Assembly: GCA_029212365.1 (NCBI GenBank)
Contig: JARGOC010000011.1
Coordinates: 1-64,000, forward strand
Source: Roseovarius sp.
GTDB taxonomy: Bacteria > Pseudomonadota > Alphaproteobacteria > Rhodobacterales > Rhodobacteraceae
Reading direction: 5' to 3'
DNA: 64,000 bases
The notes beneath the pieces were generated by a model. The model was not told the origin of the DNA, ran no database searches, and worked only from the letters and a program-made list of their open reading frames with translations. Position 1 is the stretch's first letter, and each line of letters begins with the position of its first letter. Below are positions 42,445-52,905 of this stretch, piece by piece. A program made the position numbers and the translations under genes.

Positions 42445-44118
42445 ATGGCAGACGCAGCCATCCACGGCCAAGACCATCACGACGAGCGCGGTTTCTTCAC
42501 CCGCTGGTTCATGTCCACCAACCACAAAGATATCGGGATCCTGTATCTGGTGGTGTCGGCCTTTGTCGGCCTGATCTCTGTTCTCTTTACCGTCTACATG
42601 CGGTTGGAGCTGATGGAACCAGGTGTTCAATACATGTGCCTGGAAGGCGCGCGCTTTATTGCGGATGCAGCCAGCGAATGTACACCAAACGGACACCTGT
42701 GGAACGTGATGATCACCTATCACGGCGTCCTGATGATGTTCTTTGTGGTTATTCCGGCACTCTTCGGCGGATTTGGCAACTTCTTCATGCCGCTGCAAAT
42801 TGGCGCGCCTGATATGGCGTTCCCGCGGATGAACAACCTGTCGTTCTGGCTTTATATTGCAGGTACATCTCTGGGTGTGGCCTCGCTGCTTGCCCCCGGT
42901 GGCAATGGTCAGCTGGGGTCCGGTGTGGGCTGGGTTCTCTATCCACCGCTGTCCACTTCCGAGGCCGGTATGTCCATGGACCTTGCGATCTTTGCGGTGC
43001 ACGTCTCTGGTGCCAGCTCGATCTTGGGTGCGATCAACATGATCACCACCTTCCTGAACATGCGCGCCCCTGGCATGACCCTGTTCAAGGTGCCGCTGTT
43101 CAGCTGGTCGATCTTTGTCACCGCCTGGTTGATCCTGCTGTCGCTGCCTGTTCTGGCTGGCGCGATCACCATGCTGCTGACAGACCGCAACTTTGGTACA
43201 ACCTTCTTCCAGCCCTCTGGCGGCGGTGATCCTATCTTGTATCAACACATCCTGTGGTTCTTTGGCCACCCAGAAGTGTACATCATCATCCTGCCCGGCT
43301 TTGGCATCATTTCCCATGTTATCGCCACGTTCTCGCGCAAACCGGTCTTTGGCTACCTGCCAATGGTCTGGGCGCTGATCGCCATTGGTGCACTTGGCTT
43401 TGTTGTCTGGGCACACCACATGTACACGGTTGGTATGTCGCTGACCCAGCAAAGCTACTTCATGCTGGCCACGATGGTTATCGCGGTGCCAACAGGGGTG
43501 AAAGTGTTCAGCTGGATCGCCACCATGTGGGGCGGCTCGATCGAGTTCAAAACACCCATGCTTTGGGCGTTCGGGTTCCTGTTCCTCTTTACTGTGGGCG
43601 GCGTCACCGGCATCGTTCTGTCACAGGCGGGCATCGACCGGGCGTATCATGACACCTACTATGTTGTGGCGCACTTCCATTATGTGATGAGCCTTGGTGC
43701 CATCTTCGCCATCTTTGCGGGCATTTACTTCTACTTCCCAAAGATGACTGGCCGCATGTACCCTGAATGGGCAGGTAAACTGCACTTCTGGGCGATGTTC
43801 ATTGGTGCAAACCTCACCTTCTTCCCACAGCACTTCCTGGGCCGTCAGGGCATGCCACGCCGCTATATCGACTACCCCGAGGCCTTCGCGCCTTGGAACT
43901 ACTGGTCGTCGATTGGTGCGTTCATCTCCTTCGCCAGCTTCGTGTTCTTCTTCGGGATTGTGATCTACTCTCTGACACGCGGCGCACGCGTGACGGAAAA
44001 CAACCCATGGAACGAGTATGCAGACACACTTGAGTGGACCCTGCCCTCGCCTCCCCCAGAACACACGTTCGAAACCCTGCCAAAGCAGGAAGACTGGGAC
44101 AAACAACCCTCGCATTAA
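42445..44118 (+). CDS. ctaD: Cytochrome c oxidase subunit I (aa3-type)
   Basis: A 557-residue integral membrane protein with 12 predicted helices, the catalytic subunit of the aa3 oxidase. Visible ligands: heme a H in [10 protein letters not shown], CuB H and cross-linked Y in [13 protein letters not shown], the HH pair in [10 protein letters not shown] and the two H in [11 protein letters not shown] strong AGGAGG precedes the ATG. As in many Rhodobacteraceae, it stands alone, away from the coxBC genes. Confidence 0.97.
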   Translation: MADAAIHGQDHHDERGFFTRWFMSTNHKDIGILYLVVSAFVGLISVLFTVYMRLELMEPGVQYMCLEGARFIADAASECTPNGHLWNVMITYHGVLMMFFVVIPALFGGFGNFFMPLQIGAPDMAFPRMNNLSFWLYIAGTSLGVASLLAPGGNGQLGSGVGWVLYPPLSTSEAGMSMDLAIFAVHVSGASSILGAINMITTFLNMRAPGMTLFKVPLFSWSIFVTAWLILLSLPVLAGAITMLLTDRNFGTTFFQPSGGGDPILYQHILWFFGHPEVYIIILPGFGIISHVIATFSRKPVFGYLPMVWALIAIGALGFVVWAHHMYTVGMSLTQQSYFMLATMVIAVPTGVKVFSWIATMWGGSIEFKTPMLWAFGFLFLFTVGGVTGIVLSQAGIDRAYHDTYYVVAHFHYVMSLGAIFAIFAGIYFYFPKMTGRMYPEWAGKLHFWAMFIGANLTFFPQHFLGRQGMPRRYIDYPEAFAPWNYWSSIGAFISFASFVFFFGIVIYSLTRGARVTENNPWNEYADTLEWTLPSPPPEHTFETLPKQEDWDKQPSH

Positions 44119-44144
44119 GCCAGTGGTTGACATGAATTGAATTT

Positions 44145-44171
44145 GGCCTCGGATCACTCCGGGGCCTTTTT
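44145..44171 (+). terminator. Intrinsic terminator after ctaD
   Basis: An 8-bp stem (44145-44152 with 44159-44166, one wobble pair) with a 6-nt loop and a run of five T (44167-44171), starting 27 bp after the ctaD stop. Nothing gene-like occupies 44172-44358. Confidence 0.85.
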
Positions 44172-44358
44172 CATATCTGCGCAGGTCTGCGTTTCACTCA
44201 AACAAGGGCCAATCCCCTCCAAAGCGAGACCGGCACGCAAGAGCCGGACGAGCAGAACCTTGCCGCTCATGGGGCCCTGCCCGTCGCATTCTCCCTTTCA
44301 CCCATGGCGCGCCACATGCTATCCCCGCCTGAGCATTCCTTTCCGCAGGCCCCATCCT

Positions 44359-45288
44359 ATGCCCAGTGAAATCCGCCTCGCCTTTGAGCATCCCAGCGCG
44401 CGCGCCGACGCCACAGCCCCCAATGGCCCATTGGACCGCATCTCACTACGGGATCATATCGTTGAGGTCGAAATCGGTGCCTTTCAGGCCGAACGTGGCA
44501 CAACGCAACGCATCTGCTTTAACGTCGTGGTTGAGGTCCGCCCTCTGAAAGACCCAATCGACGATGATGTTGATCGCATACTGTCTTATGACCGCGTCAC
44601 CGAAGCCATCTCCGCAGAGCTGGCCGACGAACGCCTGAACCTGCTGGAGACCCTGGCCGAACGCATTGCCGAACGTATCCTGCTAGAGCCCCAAGCCGTG
44701 CGCGCATTCATCCGTATTGAGAAACTGGATCGCGGCCCCGGTGCCTTGGGGGTCGAGGTCGTGCGCTCGATCAATGACTTTAAAACCATGCCAGCATCCA
44801 CACATTCTGACATCACGCCCCACCCGCATCTGGTGTATCTCACCAATGCCGCCATCCGCTCGTCAAACCTCATGCAATGGATTGATCAGCTGCAGGCGCG
44901 GGCCGAGCCAGTGATCCTGTGCGTTGGCCAATCCGCCACCGTCAGCCCCAAAACCGGCCACAAGATGACCCAGCGCCGGGTGGATCTTCTGGCGATTGAA
45001 CAAAATGCCTGGGTGCTGGCGGGACGTGATGACCGATGCGTTGTCGTGAACACCCGCACAGAGCTGGACTGGGCCATGAAAAATGGCCAGATCAGCGTCT
45101 GGGCACCCTCCAAAATCGTGCTCGATGCAGTTGACGGGCCCTCCGTTGGCCCCAATGATCCTGTGGCCCTCGCCGCTTGGTTTGCTGGCCATATTGAGGC
45201 CTCCGATCTGTTGTTGATCGGTGAAACGCCTCCGGATAATTCTCCGGTGCCTGTCCTGATCCAGGACATTGCGCACGCCGGACTCTGA
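44359..45288 (+). CDS. folB: FolB dihydroneopterin aldolase fused to an amino-acid-kinase-like domain
   Basis: A 309-residue protein. Residues ~25-135 are a dihydroneopterin aldolase domain (folate pathway; ISLRDHIVEVEIGAFQAER, ILSYDRVTEAI, ETLAERIAERILLEP). Residues ~155-305 form a second domain whose pattern (WAPSKIVLDAVDGP, then NDPVALAAWFAGHIEASDLLLIG) resembles the C-terminal lobe of amino-acid-kinase-fold proteins. E. coli FolB has only ~120 residues. The function of the extra domain is unknown. folP follows after a 12-bp gap. Confidence 0.87.
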   Translation: MPSEIRLAFEHPSARADATAPNGPLDRISLRDHIVEVEIGAFQAERGTTQRICFNVVVEVRPLKDPIDDDVDRILSYDRVTEAISAELADERLNLLETLAERIAERILLEPQAVRAFIRIEKLDRGPGALGVEVVRSINDFKTMPASTHSDITPHPHLVYLTNAAIRSSNLMQWIDQLQARAEPVILCVGQSATVSPKTGHKMTQRRVDLLAIEQNAWVLAGRDDRCVVVNTRTELDWAMKNGQISVWAPSKIVLDAVDGPSVGPNDPVALAAWFAGHIEASDLLLIGETPPDNSPVPVLIQDIAHAGL

Positions 45289-45300
45289 GCCGTGTCGCCC

Positions 45301-46302
45301 ATGACATACTATCGGCCCATCCCCCGGACGGATCACGCGCGCCCCGCCGCAGGCTTGCCCTTGGCCGGGGGGTGGTGCTGGTTCGATACGGTTGAGGTCA
45401 TTCAGCGCAATGCCCCGCCGCAGCTGATCCCGGCGGCTGATCTCCCCACAGCGATGCACGAGCGCCTGACATCTGCGCGCGCCTCCATCTGCGACATCAC
45501 TTTTGATGCCCCCTCGCTCATGGGTATTCTCAACGTCACGCCTGACAGTTTTTCCGATGGTGGCCTGCATTTTGATGCAGATCACGCCTTGGCCCATGCC
45601 CGCGCCATGCAAACGGCAGGGGCGCAGATCATCGACATAGGAGGGGAATCCACCCGCCCCGGCGCTCTCGAGGTCTCGGTTGAGGAGGAAATACAGCGCA
45701 CAGCACCGGTGATTGCCGCTTTGCGGTCTGAAACTGCGCTGCCCATCTCGATCGACACCCGCAAAGCCGCCGTCGCGCGCGCAGCCGTTCAGGCGGGCGC
45801 CGCGCTTGTAAACGATGTGGCCGGGTTCAGCTATGACCCTGCCCTCGCCCCGTTTTGCGCCGAGGCCCAAGTGCCGGTCTGTGTCATGCATGCACAAGGC
45901 ACGCCAGAAATCATGCAAATTGATCCGCGCTACGACAACGTATCGCTCGATATTTTTGATTACCTGTCAGACCGGGTGGAGGCGCTGATTACCACCGGCA
46001 TCGCGCGCGAACAGATCATTGTTGATCCCGGCATCGGCTTTGGCAAAACTATGCAACATAACCTAACGCTACTGCGAAACCTGTCACTGTTTCATGGGTT
46101 GGGTTGCCCCATCCTGCTGGGTGCCTCGCGCAAACGCTTCATCGGCACTCTCAGTGGCCAAGATCAGGCAAGCAAGCGTGTACCTGGCTCCATTGCAGTG
46201 GCTTTGGCCGGGGTCGCGCAGGGCGTTCAGATGTTGCGCATTCACGACGTGGCAGACACCGCCCAAGCTTTGGCGCTATGGCGCGCCGCCACGATCACTT
46301 AA
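45301..46302 (+). CDS. folP: FolP, dihydropteroate synthase
   Basis: A 333-residue folate-pathway enzyme condensing the pterin pyrophosphate with p-aminobenzoate. Signatures: LMGILNVTPDSFSDGG, IIDIGGESTRPGA, DPGIGFGKT and LLGASRKRFIG. A GTG at 45292 could add three residues, but the ATG at 45301 (MTYYRPIPRTD) is more typical. An N-terminal extension of ~75 residues before the TIM barrel is normal in this group. Converges with the transporter gene (4-bp overlap). Confidence 0.94.
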   Translation: MTYYRPIPRTDHARPAAGLPLAGGWCWFDTVEVIQRNAPPQLIPAADLPTAMHERLTSARASICDITFDAPSLMGILNVTPDSFSDGGLHFDADHALAHARAMQTAGAQIIDIGGESTRPGALEVSVEEEIQRTAPVIAALRSETALPISIDTRKAAVARAAVQAGAALVNDVAGFSYDPALAPFCAEAQVPVCVMHAQGTPEIMQIDPRYDNVSLDIFDYLSDRVEALITTGIAREQIIVDPGIGFGKTMQHNLTLLRNLSLFHGLGCPILLGASRKRFIGTLSGQDQASKRVPGSIAVALAGVAQGVQMLRIHDVADTAQALALWRAATIT

Positions 46303-47216
46303 CGCCGGAACAAGCGCCGTAGCGCGCCAAGTTGGCTCAACATGACTCCCCCCAGGATCAATGCCATGGCTGTTATCAGGCTGGGTGGCAGCGGCTCGGC
46401 CAGAAGCAGCACACCAAAAACCACAGACCAGATTGGCACCTGATAATTCACCAGACTCATGAACACAGGCCCCGCATCCCGGATCACCTGAACCAATAGT
46501 ATCTGTGCCACACCCGTGGGCAGGATACCCAAATAGAGCAGCGCAATCAGGCTCAACCCGCTGACATCGCCGGGCAGCACCTCATTCAACAGTGCATAAG
46601 GGGTAAAGATCACCGCCGCCAACAACAGCGTTGCCGCCGCCAGCCCCAGACGATCCACATCGGGGCAAAGCCGGGTGCAAATCGACCCCACAGCATAACA
46701 GCCCGCGGCCCCGACACAGGCCAGCCGCGCAAACATTTCCAGTGAGTTACCCGTCGAGGCAAACGCCTGCGGGCCAATCAGCACCGCAACCCCGATAGTG
46801 CCGATCACAAAACCCACCAATCGGCGCAGGCTCATCCTGTCGCCCGGCACTGCAAAATGTGCCAGTGGCAACACCAATAGCGGCACCACAGACATGCACA
46901 CCCCCGCAAAGCCCGAAGCCACGAATTGCTGCCCCCAAGTCAATAACGCAAACGGCACCGCATTGGAAAACACGCCCATCGCCAAGGCGAAGGCCCAAAT
47001 GATGCGCCCGTTGCGGCCTTTGATTGGCGGCAGCCCATTGCCGATGCTGTAGGCCAGCCCCAACAAAAACACAGCCCCCAGCGAGATCCGTGCCGCCACG
47101 ATCATCAGCGGCCCCACCGTTTGCAACGCGACGGAAACAAACATGAAGGAGGCGCCCCAGATCACACCCAAAATCGCAAGTTTGGCCCAGTTCTTTGCGG
47201 CAATACTACTTGGCAC
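46299..47216 (-). CDS. EamA-type DMT superfamily transporter
   Basis: About 305 residues with ten membrane segments in two EamA repeats (~1-140 and ~150-300). A GTG start at 47216 has AAGGA 8 bp upstream and gives normal length; an ATG at 47285 would add a 23-residue hydrophilic extension. Substrate cannot be told from sequence; family members export amino acids or other metabolites. Confidence 0.87.
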   Translation of the reverse strand: MPSSIAAKNWAKLAILGVIWGASFMFVSVALQTVGPLMIVAARISLGAVFLLGLAYSIGNGLPPIKGRNGRIIWAFALAMGVFSNAVPFALLTWGQQFVASGFAGVCMSVVPLLVLPLAHFAVPGDRMSLRRLVGFVIGTIGVAVLIGPQAFASTGNSLEMFARLACVGAAGCYAVGSICTRLCPDVDRLGLAAATLLLAAVIFTPYALLNEVLPGDVSGLSLIALLYLGILPTGVAQILLVQVIRDAGPVFMSLVNYQVPIWSVVFGVLLLAEPLPPSLITAMALILGGVMLSQLGALRRLFRR

Positions 47217-47457
47217 AGCGTGTATCCTTACAGTTTGAGGGGGCAAAGACGCGGGCACATATGTCTTGGCACGCCCCTCTGCCAAAGCACCTTAGCTGCG
47301 CATCTTGTGATGTAACAGGGTTGGCACAACCAACTTGCGACTTCGTGTTTTTTCAGCAGGCCCGCCAGCGAGCAGAATTTGATCTGCGCCCATTGCGATT
47401 GGGATCAACTGGGCGAGCCTCGCGGGGTCGGGCCTTGCAGTGCGGACAATCCCGAAT

Positions 47458-47496
47458 GAGGGTCTGCATCTCACGAGGCAGACCCCTCTTTTTCTT
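47458..47496 (+). terminator. Orphan + strand terminator in the 47.3-47.6 kb intergenic region
   Basis: A 10-bp stem with one bulge (47458-47467 with 47478-47488) followed by TTTTTCTTT on the + strand. No + strand gene ends here; the nearest upstream + strand gene is folP, 1.1 kb away. It could end a small RNA transcribed from within 47290-47460. The rest of the interval 47217-47567 shows no gene. Confidence 0.5.
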
Positions 47497-47524
47497 TGCC
47501 AAGTTGGGACAAACCCCGGCAAAT

Positions 47525-47556
47525 GGGGCGTGGCTTAGCTGTCTAAAGCACGCCCC
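47525..47556 (-). terminator. Hairpin downstream of ilvC
   Basis: An 8-bp perfect stem (47525-47532 with 47549-47556), extendable past a bulge, 12 bp after the ilvC stop. Only three T follow on the minus strand, so it would be a weak intrinsic terminator or an mRNA 3' end protector. Confidence 0.45.
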
Positions 47557-47567
47557 AACCGCATGGA

Positions 47568-48722
<1,155 letters not shown>

Positions 48723-48724
48723 TC

Positions 48725-49180
48725 ATGCTTGACGATATAGACCGGCGCATTCTGCGCTACTATCAATACGACCCTACGCTGAACCCGGCAGAACTGGCGG
48801 AGCGGGCAAACGTGACGTCGCCCACCTGCGCGCGGCGCATCGAGAGGATGCGCAGCGCGGGTATCATCCGTGCCAACCGTGCAATTATTGATTGGCGTGC
48901 GTTGGGGTATGAGGTTGAGGTGTCTTTGCGCATCACGCTGGACAAAACCAACCCGCGCGCATTTGAAGAATTCAACGCCGCCGCGCGCGATGTTCAAGAA
49001 GTTGTCGAAATCCAAAGCTTCCTGGGGCGTGTCGATGTGCGCCTTTCGGTCATTGCGCGCGATATGGCGCATTATCAACAGATCTATCGCAGCGCCATTC
49101 TGACCTTGCCGCATATCGCGGATATTGAGGCCCTGATGCATGTTGCGCGGATCAAATCTGACGAAGGCTTGCCGCTTTGA
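48725..49180 (+). CDS. Lrp/AsnC-family regulator (first of a pair)
   Basis: A 151-residue regulator: N-terminal HTH (~1-60, PAELAERANVTSPTCARRIE) and C-terminal RAM ligand-binding domain (~65-150). It lies divergent to ilvC over an AT-rich intergenic region. Its stop overlaps the TTG start of the next Lrp gene, so the two proteins are co-translated and may form mixed oligomers. Confidence 0.9.
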   Translation: MLDDIDRRILRYYQYDPTLNPAELAERANVTSPTCARRIERMRSAGIIRANRAIIDWRALGYEVEVSLRITLDKTNPRAFEEFNAAARDVQEVVEIQSFLGRVDVRLSVIARDMAHYQQIYRSAILTLPHIADIEALMHVARIKSDEGLPL

Positions 49181-49635
49181 TTGATCTGGATGCAACCGAC
49201 CGGATGATCCTGCGCGCCCTGAGCGAGGATGCGACCCAACCCGCCAGCACCATTGGCCGCACCCTGGGCCTATCGCAACCCGCCACATGGCGACGCATCA
49301 AACGATTGCAAGACAGTGGCGTGATCCAGGGCCGGCGGCTCGATCTGGATCACGAACAGTTAGGCTTTGGTGTCACGGTCTTTCTGGGGGTTAAACTGGC
49401 CACCAAGGGCCGCGTTAGCCTTGACGATTTTGAGCGGGCCGTCTGTGCCATCCCCGAAGTGCAGACCGTGGAACACATCCTTGGGCTTTATGATTACCGC
49501 CTGCGTGTGGTGGCCCGCGATATTGCCGATTTTGAACGGGTATTGCGCCGCCGGGTCATGATGCTGCCCGGTGTCGGCGATGTAGAGGCGAATGTGCTGC
49601 TCAGCGAAGAGCGCCGCCCCGGCCCTATAGGATAG
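49177..49635 (+). CDS. Lrp/AsnC-family regulator (second of a pair)
   Basis: A 152-residue regulator with the same architecture (HTH with IGRTLGLSQPATWRRIKRL; RAM domain). The start is TTG at 49177, overlapping the previous stop by 4 bp. Paralogue of the preceding gene but clearly diverged. An aminotransferase gene follows after 78 bp and may be a further target. Confidence 0.88.
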   Translation: MIDLDATDRMILRALSEDATQPASTIGRTLGLSQPATWRRIKRLQDSGVIQGRRLDLDHEQLGFGVTVFLGVKLATKGRVSLDDFERAVCAIPEVQTVEHILGLYDYRLRVVARDIADFERVLRRRVMMLPGVGDVEANVLLSEERRPGPIG

Positions 49636-49713
49636 CCCCGACACAAAACTAGGCTTTGCGTTGCCCATCTCTTCGCGCTAGCAAAGACGCAACGCCATCA
49701 GGAGAACCCAGTT

Positions 49714-50841
49714 ATGCCCGCCCTTTTGCCCGATATCGATCCCGAGGGATTGCAGGAATTCTCGGTCGTGTTCACCGACCGCTCCCTGAACCACATGAGC
49801 GCGTCATTTCAAAAGGTGATGAACGACATCTCAGGCATGTTGAAAGATGTATACAATGCGGATGCAGTGGCCCTGGTGCCCGGCGGCGGCAGCTATGGGA
49901 TGGAATCCGTTGCACGCCAGTTTGGCCGCGATGCCCATGCCCTGATTGTGCGCAATGGCTGGTTCTCCTACCGCTGGACCCAGATATTTGATGCAGGCCA
50001 GTTCACCTCTGACACCACCGTATGTATGGCGCGTCAAACCGGAAATGGCGTGCAGGCCCCTTTCGCCCCTGCCCCGATCGAAGAAGTCACCGCCAAAATC
50101 CGCGCGGCAAAACCCGATGTGGTCTTTGCTCCGCATGTGGAAACCTCGGCCGGGATCATTCTGCCCGATGATTATGTCACCGCGATGGCGGCTGCCGCGC
50201 ACGACGTCGGCGCGCTGATGGTACTCGATTGTATTGCTTCGGGGTGTGCTTGGGTGGATATGAAGGCCACCGGTGTTGATGTGCTGATCTCGGCCCCACA
50301 AAAGGGCTGGTCAGCCTCTCCGTCTGCCGGGCTTGTGATGATGTCCTCCCGCGCGGTTGAGCGGATGCAATCCACCACATCCGACAGTTTTGCTCTGGAT
50401 CTGAAAAAATGGCATTCGATCATGCAGGCCTATGAAAATGGGGGGCATGCCTATCATGCCACCATGCCCACAGATGCCCTGCGCGCGTTTCGTGATACAA
50501 TGCTGGAAACCCGTGACTATGGCTTTGAAAAACTGCGCGATGCGCAATGGGAGCTGGGCAATTCAGTGCGCGATATGCTGGCCGCCAAAGGCATCACCTC
50601 GGTCGCGGCAGATGGCTTTGGCGCGCCGGGTGTTGTGGTGAGCTATACCACCGATGCGGATGTGCAAAACGGCAAGAAGTTTGCAGCACTTGGCATGCAA
50701 ATTGCAGCCGGAGTACCACTTGCCTGTGAAGAGCCCGAGGGTTTCATGACCTTCCGGCTGGGGCTGTTTGGCCTTGATAAGCTGTATGATGTGCCCGGCA
50801 CGATGGCACGGCTGCACGCGGTGATAGACGAGGTTCTCTGA
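49714..50841 (+). CDS. Class V aminotransferase (alanine/serine-glyoxylate type)
   Basis: A 375-residue PLP enzyme. The PLP-binding lysine is in ISAPQKGWSASPSAG, and the Asp that contacts the pyridine nitrogen is in MVLDCIASGCAWVD. The N-terminal PGGGSYGMESVARQ segment fits the alanine-glyoxylate/serine-glyoxylate group. It lies behind two Lrp-type regulators, consistent with a role in amino-acid metabolism. Exact amino donor uncertain. Confidence 0.87.
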   Translation: MPALLPDIDPEGLQEFSVVFTDRSLNHMSASFQKVMNDISGMLKDVYNADAVALVPGGGSYGMESVARQFGRDAHALIVRNGWFSYRWTQIFDAGQFTSDTTVCMARQTGNGVQAPFAPAPIEEVTAKIRAAKPDVVFAPHVETSAGIILPDDYVTAMAAAAHDVGALMVLDCIASGCAWVDMKATGVDVLISAPQKGWSASPSAGLVMMSSRAVERMQSTTSDSFALDLKKWHSIMQAYENGGHAYHATMPTDALRAFRDTMLETRDYGFEKLRDAQWELGNSVRDMLAAKGITSVAADGFGAPGVVVSYTTDADVQNGKKFAALGMQIAAGVPLACEEPEGFMTFRLGLFGLDKLYDVPGTMARLHAVIDEVL

Positions 50842-50892
50842 GGGCGGCAGGAAAACACGTGTTTTCCGGGCCGTTTTCCATATGGAAAACGT

Positions 50893-52095
50893 CTACCCGC
50901 GCATCCCAAGCCCCATCTGCATCAGTGTTTTGCGCACAGGCGCCAGTGCATAAATCGCATTCAGCCCCATAGCGCGCGCATCGCGCAGGGGCTGGCTGTG
51001 CAATTGTGATGCACGGTTGAGCATATCAATTCCGGCCACGCGCGTCTTGATCTCCAAATGCCGCTTGCGGTGATAGGCCTCCAACATTTGCCGATCACCC
51101 AGCCGCTCAGGGGCCTCCAGCGCCAAATCCAAAAGCGCCTGCATATCGCCCAGCGACATATTCAACCCCTGCGCACCGATGGGCGGCACCACATGCGCCG
51201 CTTCCGCCACCAGCGCCACACGCTCTGCCATCATACGCTCGGCCACCTGCGAGATAATCGGCCAGACCGTCCGGCGCGAGGCCAGCGTCAATGGCCCAAA
51301 CAAGTGGCACGACCGCGCAGTCATCTCCGCCTCAAACTCCGCCACCTCAAGCCCGGCCAAACGCAGCGCTTCGGGGCCATCCTCCATCCAGACCACGGCA
51401 GAGGATGGACGCCCCTGATACTCAGGCAGAGGCACAAGAGTGAATGGCCCGCCTGAGCGGTGGATCTCGGTCGATACATTGCCATGTGGAATGGGATGCG
51501 TCACCGCAAAGGCCAGCGCCTTTTGCCCATACCGTGTTGTGTTCACGTCAATCCCTGCTGCTTGTCGGATCATTGATCCACGCCCATCAGCAGCAATCAC
51601 CAGACGGCAACGCACTTGGGTGCCATCGCTTAGCGTCACGCGTGCCTCGGCCTGGCGCGTGAACAGCGATGTGGTTTCAACACCCGCCCGAAACGTCACG
51701 CCCTCCAGCCCTGCAATATGCGCCAGCATTTCACGTCTGAGCAGCCAGTTGGGCAGGTTCCAGCCAAACGGTTGGTCTGAAATATCAGCGGCGTCAAACT
51801 CCCTCACCACCCTTGGTTCTGCCACTTCGCCCCCGGCATCAACAATGCGCATGATTTGCAAATCCGAGGCGTGTTCTGCCAGACGCTCCCACAGTCCCGC
51901 ATACGTCAGCAATGCCTGCGCGGGCTGCAAAAAGGCCGTGCTGCGCAAATCAGCACCCGCGCTGTCGCGCTCGGTCACGGGCGGGGTGGGATCCACGCAT
52001 AAAACCGAGAACCCAGCCTGCCCAAACACAGCCGCCGCCGTCAGCCCGGCCACACCACCACCGGAAATTACAATGTCATATCGGGAATGGGTCAT
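50893..52095 (-). CDS. UbiH/COQ6-family FAD-dependent hydroxylase
   Basis: A 400-residue flavin monooxygenase of ubiquinone biosynthesis. Motifs: GGGVAGLTAAAVFGQAGF (FAD), VIAADGRGSMIRQ and AAHVVPPIGAQGLNMSLGD. The ATG at 52095 (MTHSRYDIVI) has AGGAGG 5 bp upstream; the ATG at 52131 is rejected. Which ring position it hydroxylates cannot be told. Confidence 0.9.
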   Translation of the reverse strand: MTHSRYDIVISGGGVAGLTAAAVFGQAGFSVLCVDPTPPVTERDSAGADLRSTAFLQPAQALLTYAGLWERLAEHASDLQIMRIVDAGGEVAEPRVVREFDAADISDQPFGWNLPNWLLRREMLAHIAGLEGVTFRAGVETTSLFTRQAEARVTLSDGTQVRCRLVIAADGRGSMIRQAAGIDVNTTRYGQKALAFAVTHPIPHGNVSTEIHRSGGPFTLVPLPEYQGRPSSAVVWMEDGPEALRLAGLEVAEFEAEMTARSCHLFGPLTLASRRTVWPIISQVAERMMAERVALVAEAAHVVPPIGAQGLNMSLGDMQALLDLALEAPERLGDRQMLEAYHRKRHLEIKTRVAGIDMLNRASQLHSQPLRDARAMGLNAIYALAPVRKTLMQMGLGMRG

Positions 52096-52152
52096 CGGGC
52101 CTCCTGCCCTATGAGATAAGGCAATTTTCAACCATGTCCAAGCGACAGCCTG

Positions 52153-52797
52153 TCACAGCAGCCGCGCCAGAAAACCAGACAGGTCATCGGTGTGATGGTG
52201 GATGTGGCGCGCTATATGCGCCTCTGGGGCCACATGCACGGTGCGCATGCCCATGTCATGCGGCGCAGACAGGTTGCGCGCGTCATCCTCAAACATAGCG
52301 GCACGTTTGGGCTCTATCCCGTCCAGTGCAAACACCGCCTCAAACGCACCTTGCTCGGGTTTGGGCAAAAACCCTGCATGTTCAACGCCGTACACCGCAT
52401 CAAACACACCAGACAGACCACGCGCCGCCAACACCCGTTCTGCATAAGGCGCACAGCCATTGGTATAGACAATCTTGCGACCGGGCAGCGCGCGGATATT
52501 GCAGGCCAACACTGGATCTGGCTCCAGATGATCCAGTGAAATCTCGTGCACGTCGCTCAGATAGGGACCGGGATCAACATCATGTTCGCGCATTAACCCC
52601 GCAAGGGTGGTGCCGTGGGTGTGCCAATACTGCGTGCGCAATCTGTCGGCCTCGGCACGTTCCACCCCAAGGGCCTCCATGACAAAATCCGTCATCTTCA
52701 CCTCAATCTGATCAAACAGGCGCGCAGCAGGCGGGTATAGCGTATTGTCGAGGTCAAACACCCATTGCTGTATGTGATGAAAATGGTCCTTCGGCAT
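52153..52797 (-). CDS. HAD-family pyrimidine 5'-nucleotidase-like hydrolase
   Basis: A 214-residue HAD hydrolase of the SDT1/PHM8-like pyrimidine 5'-nucleotidase type. Motif I is FDLDNTLYPP, motif II is IVYTNG, and motif III/IV is MFEDDARNL. A helical cap lies between residues ~25 and 95. Nucleotide monophosphates are the likely substrates. Confidence 0.86.
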   Translation of the reverse strand: MPKDHFHHIQQWVFDLDNTLYPPAARLFDQIEVKMTDFVMEALGVERAEADRLRTQYWHTHGTTLAGLMREHDVDPGPYLSDVHEISLDHLEPDPVLACNIRALPGRKIVYTNGCAPYAERVLAARGLSGVFDAVYGVEHAGFLPKPEQGAFEAVFALDGIEPKRAAMFEDDARNLSAPHDMGMRTVHVAPEAHIARHIHHHTDDLSGFLARLL

Positions 52798-52905
52798 GGG
52801 GTGAACTTAGGTCGGCTTTACACCGGGTGCAACGCTCAGGGTTGAAACCGTGGCGGTTCCGCGTCTAGGGTCGCGCAAGACTTATGCCAGAGGGACCTGA
52901 CGCGC

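Noticed and set aside
42370-43452. A 360-codon minus-strand frame across ctaD
   Set aside because: It is a shadow of ctaD on the other strand, with low-complexity H/Q/R-rich translation and no known motif.
44863-45918. A 351-codon minus-strand frame across folB and folP
   Set aside because: Antisense to two clearly identified genes; the translation has no family signature.
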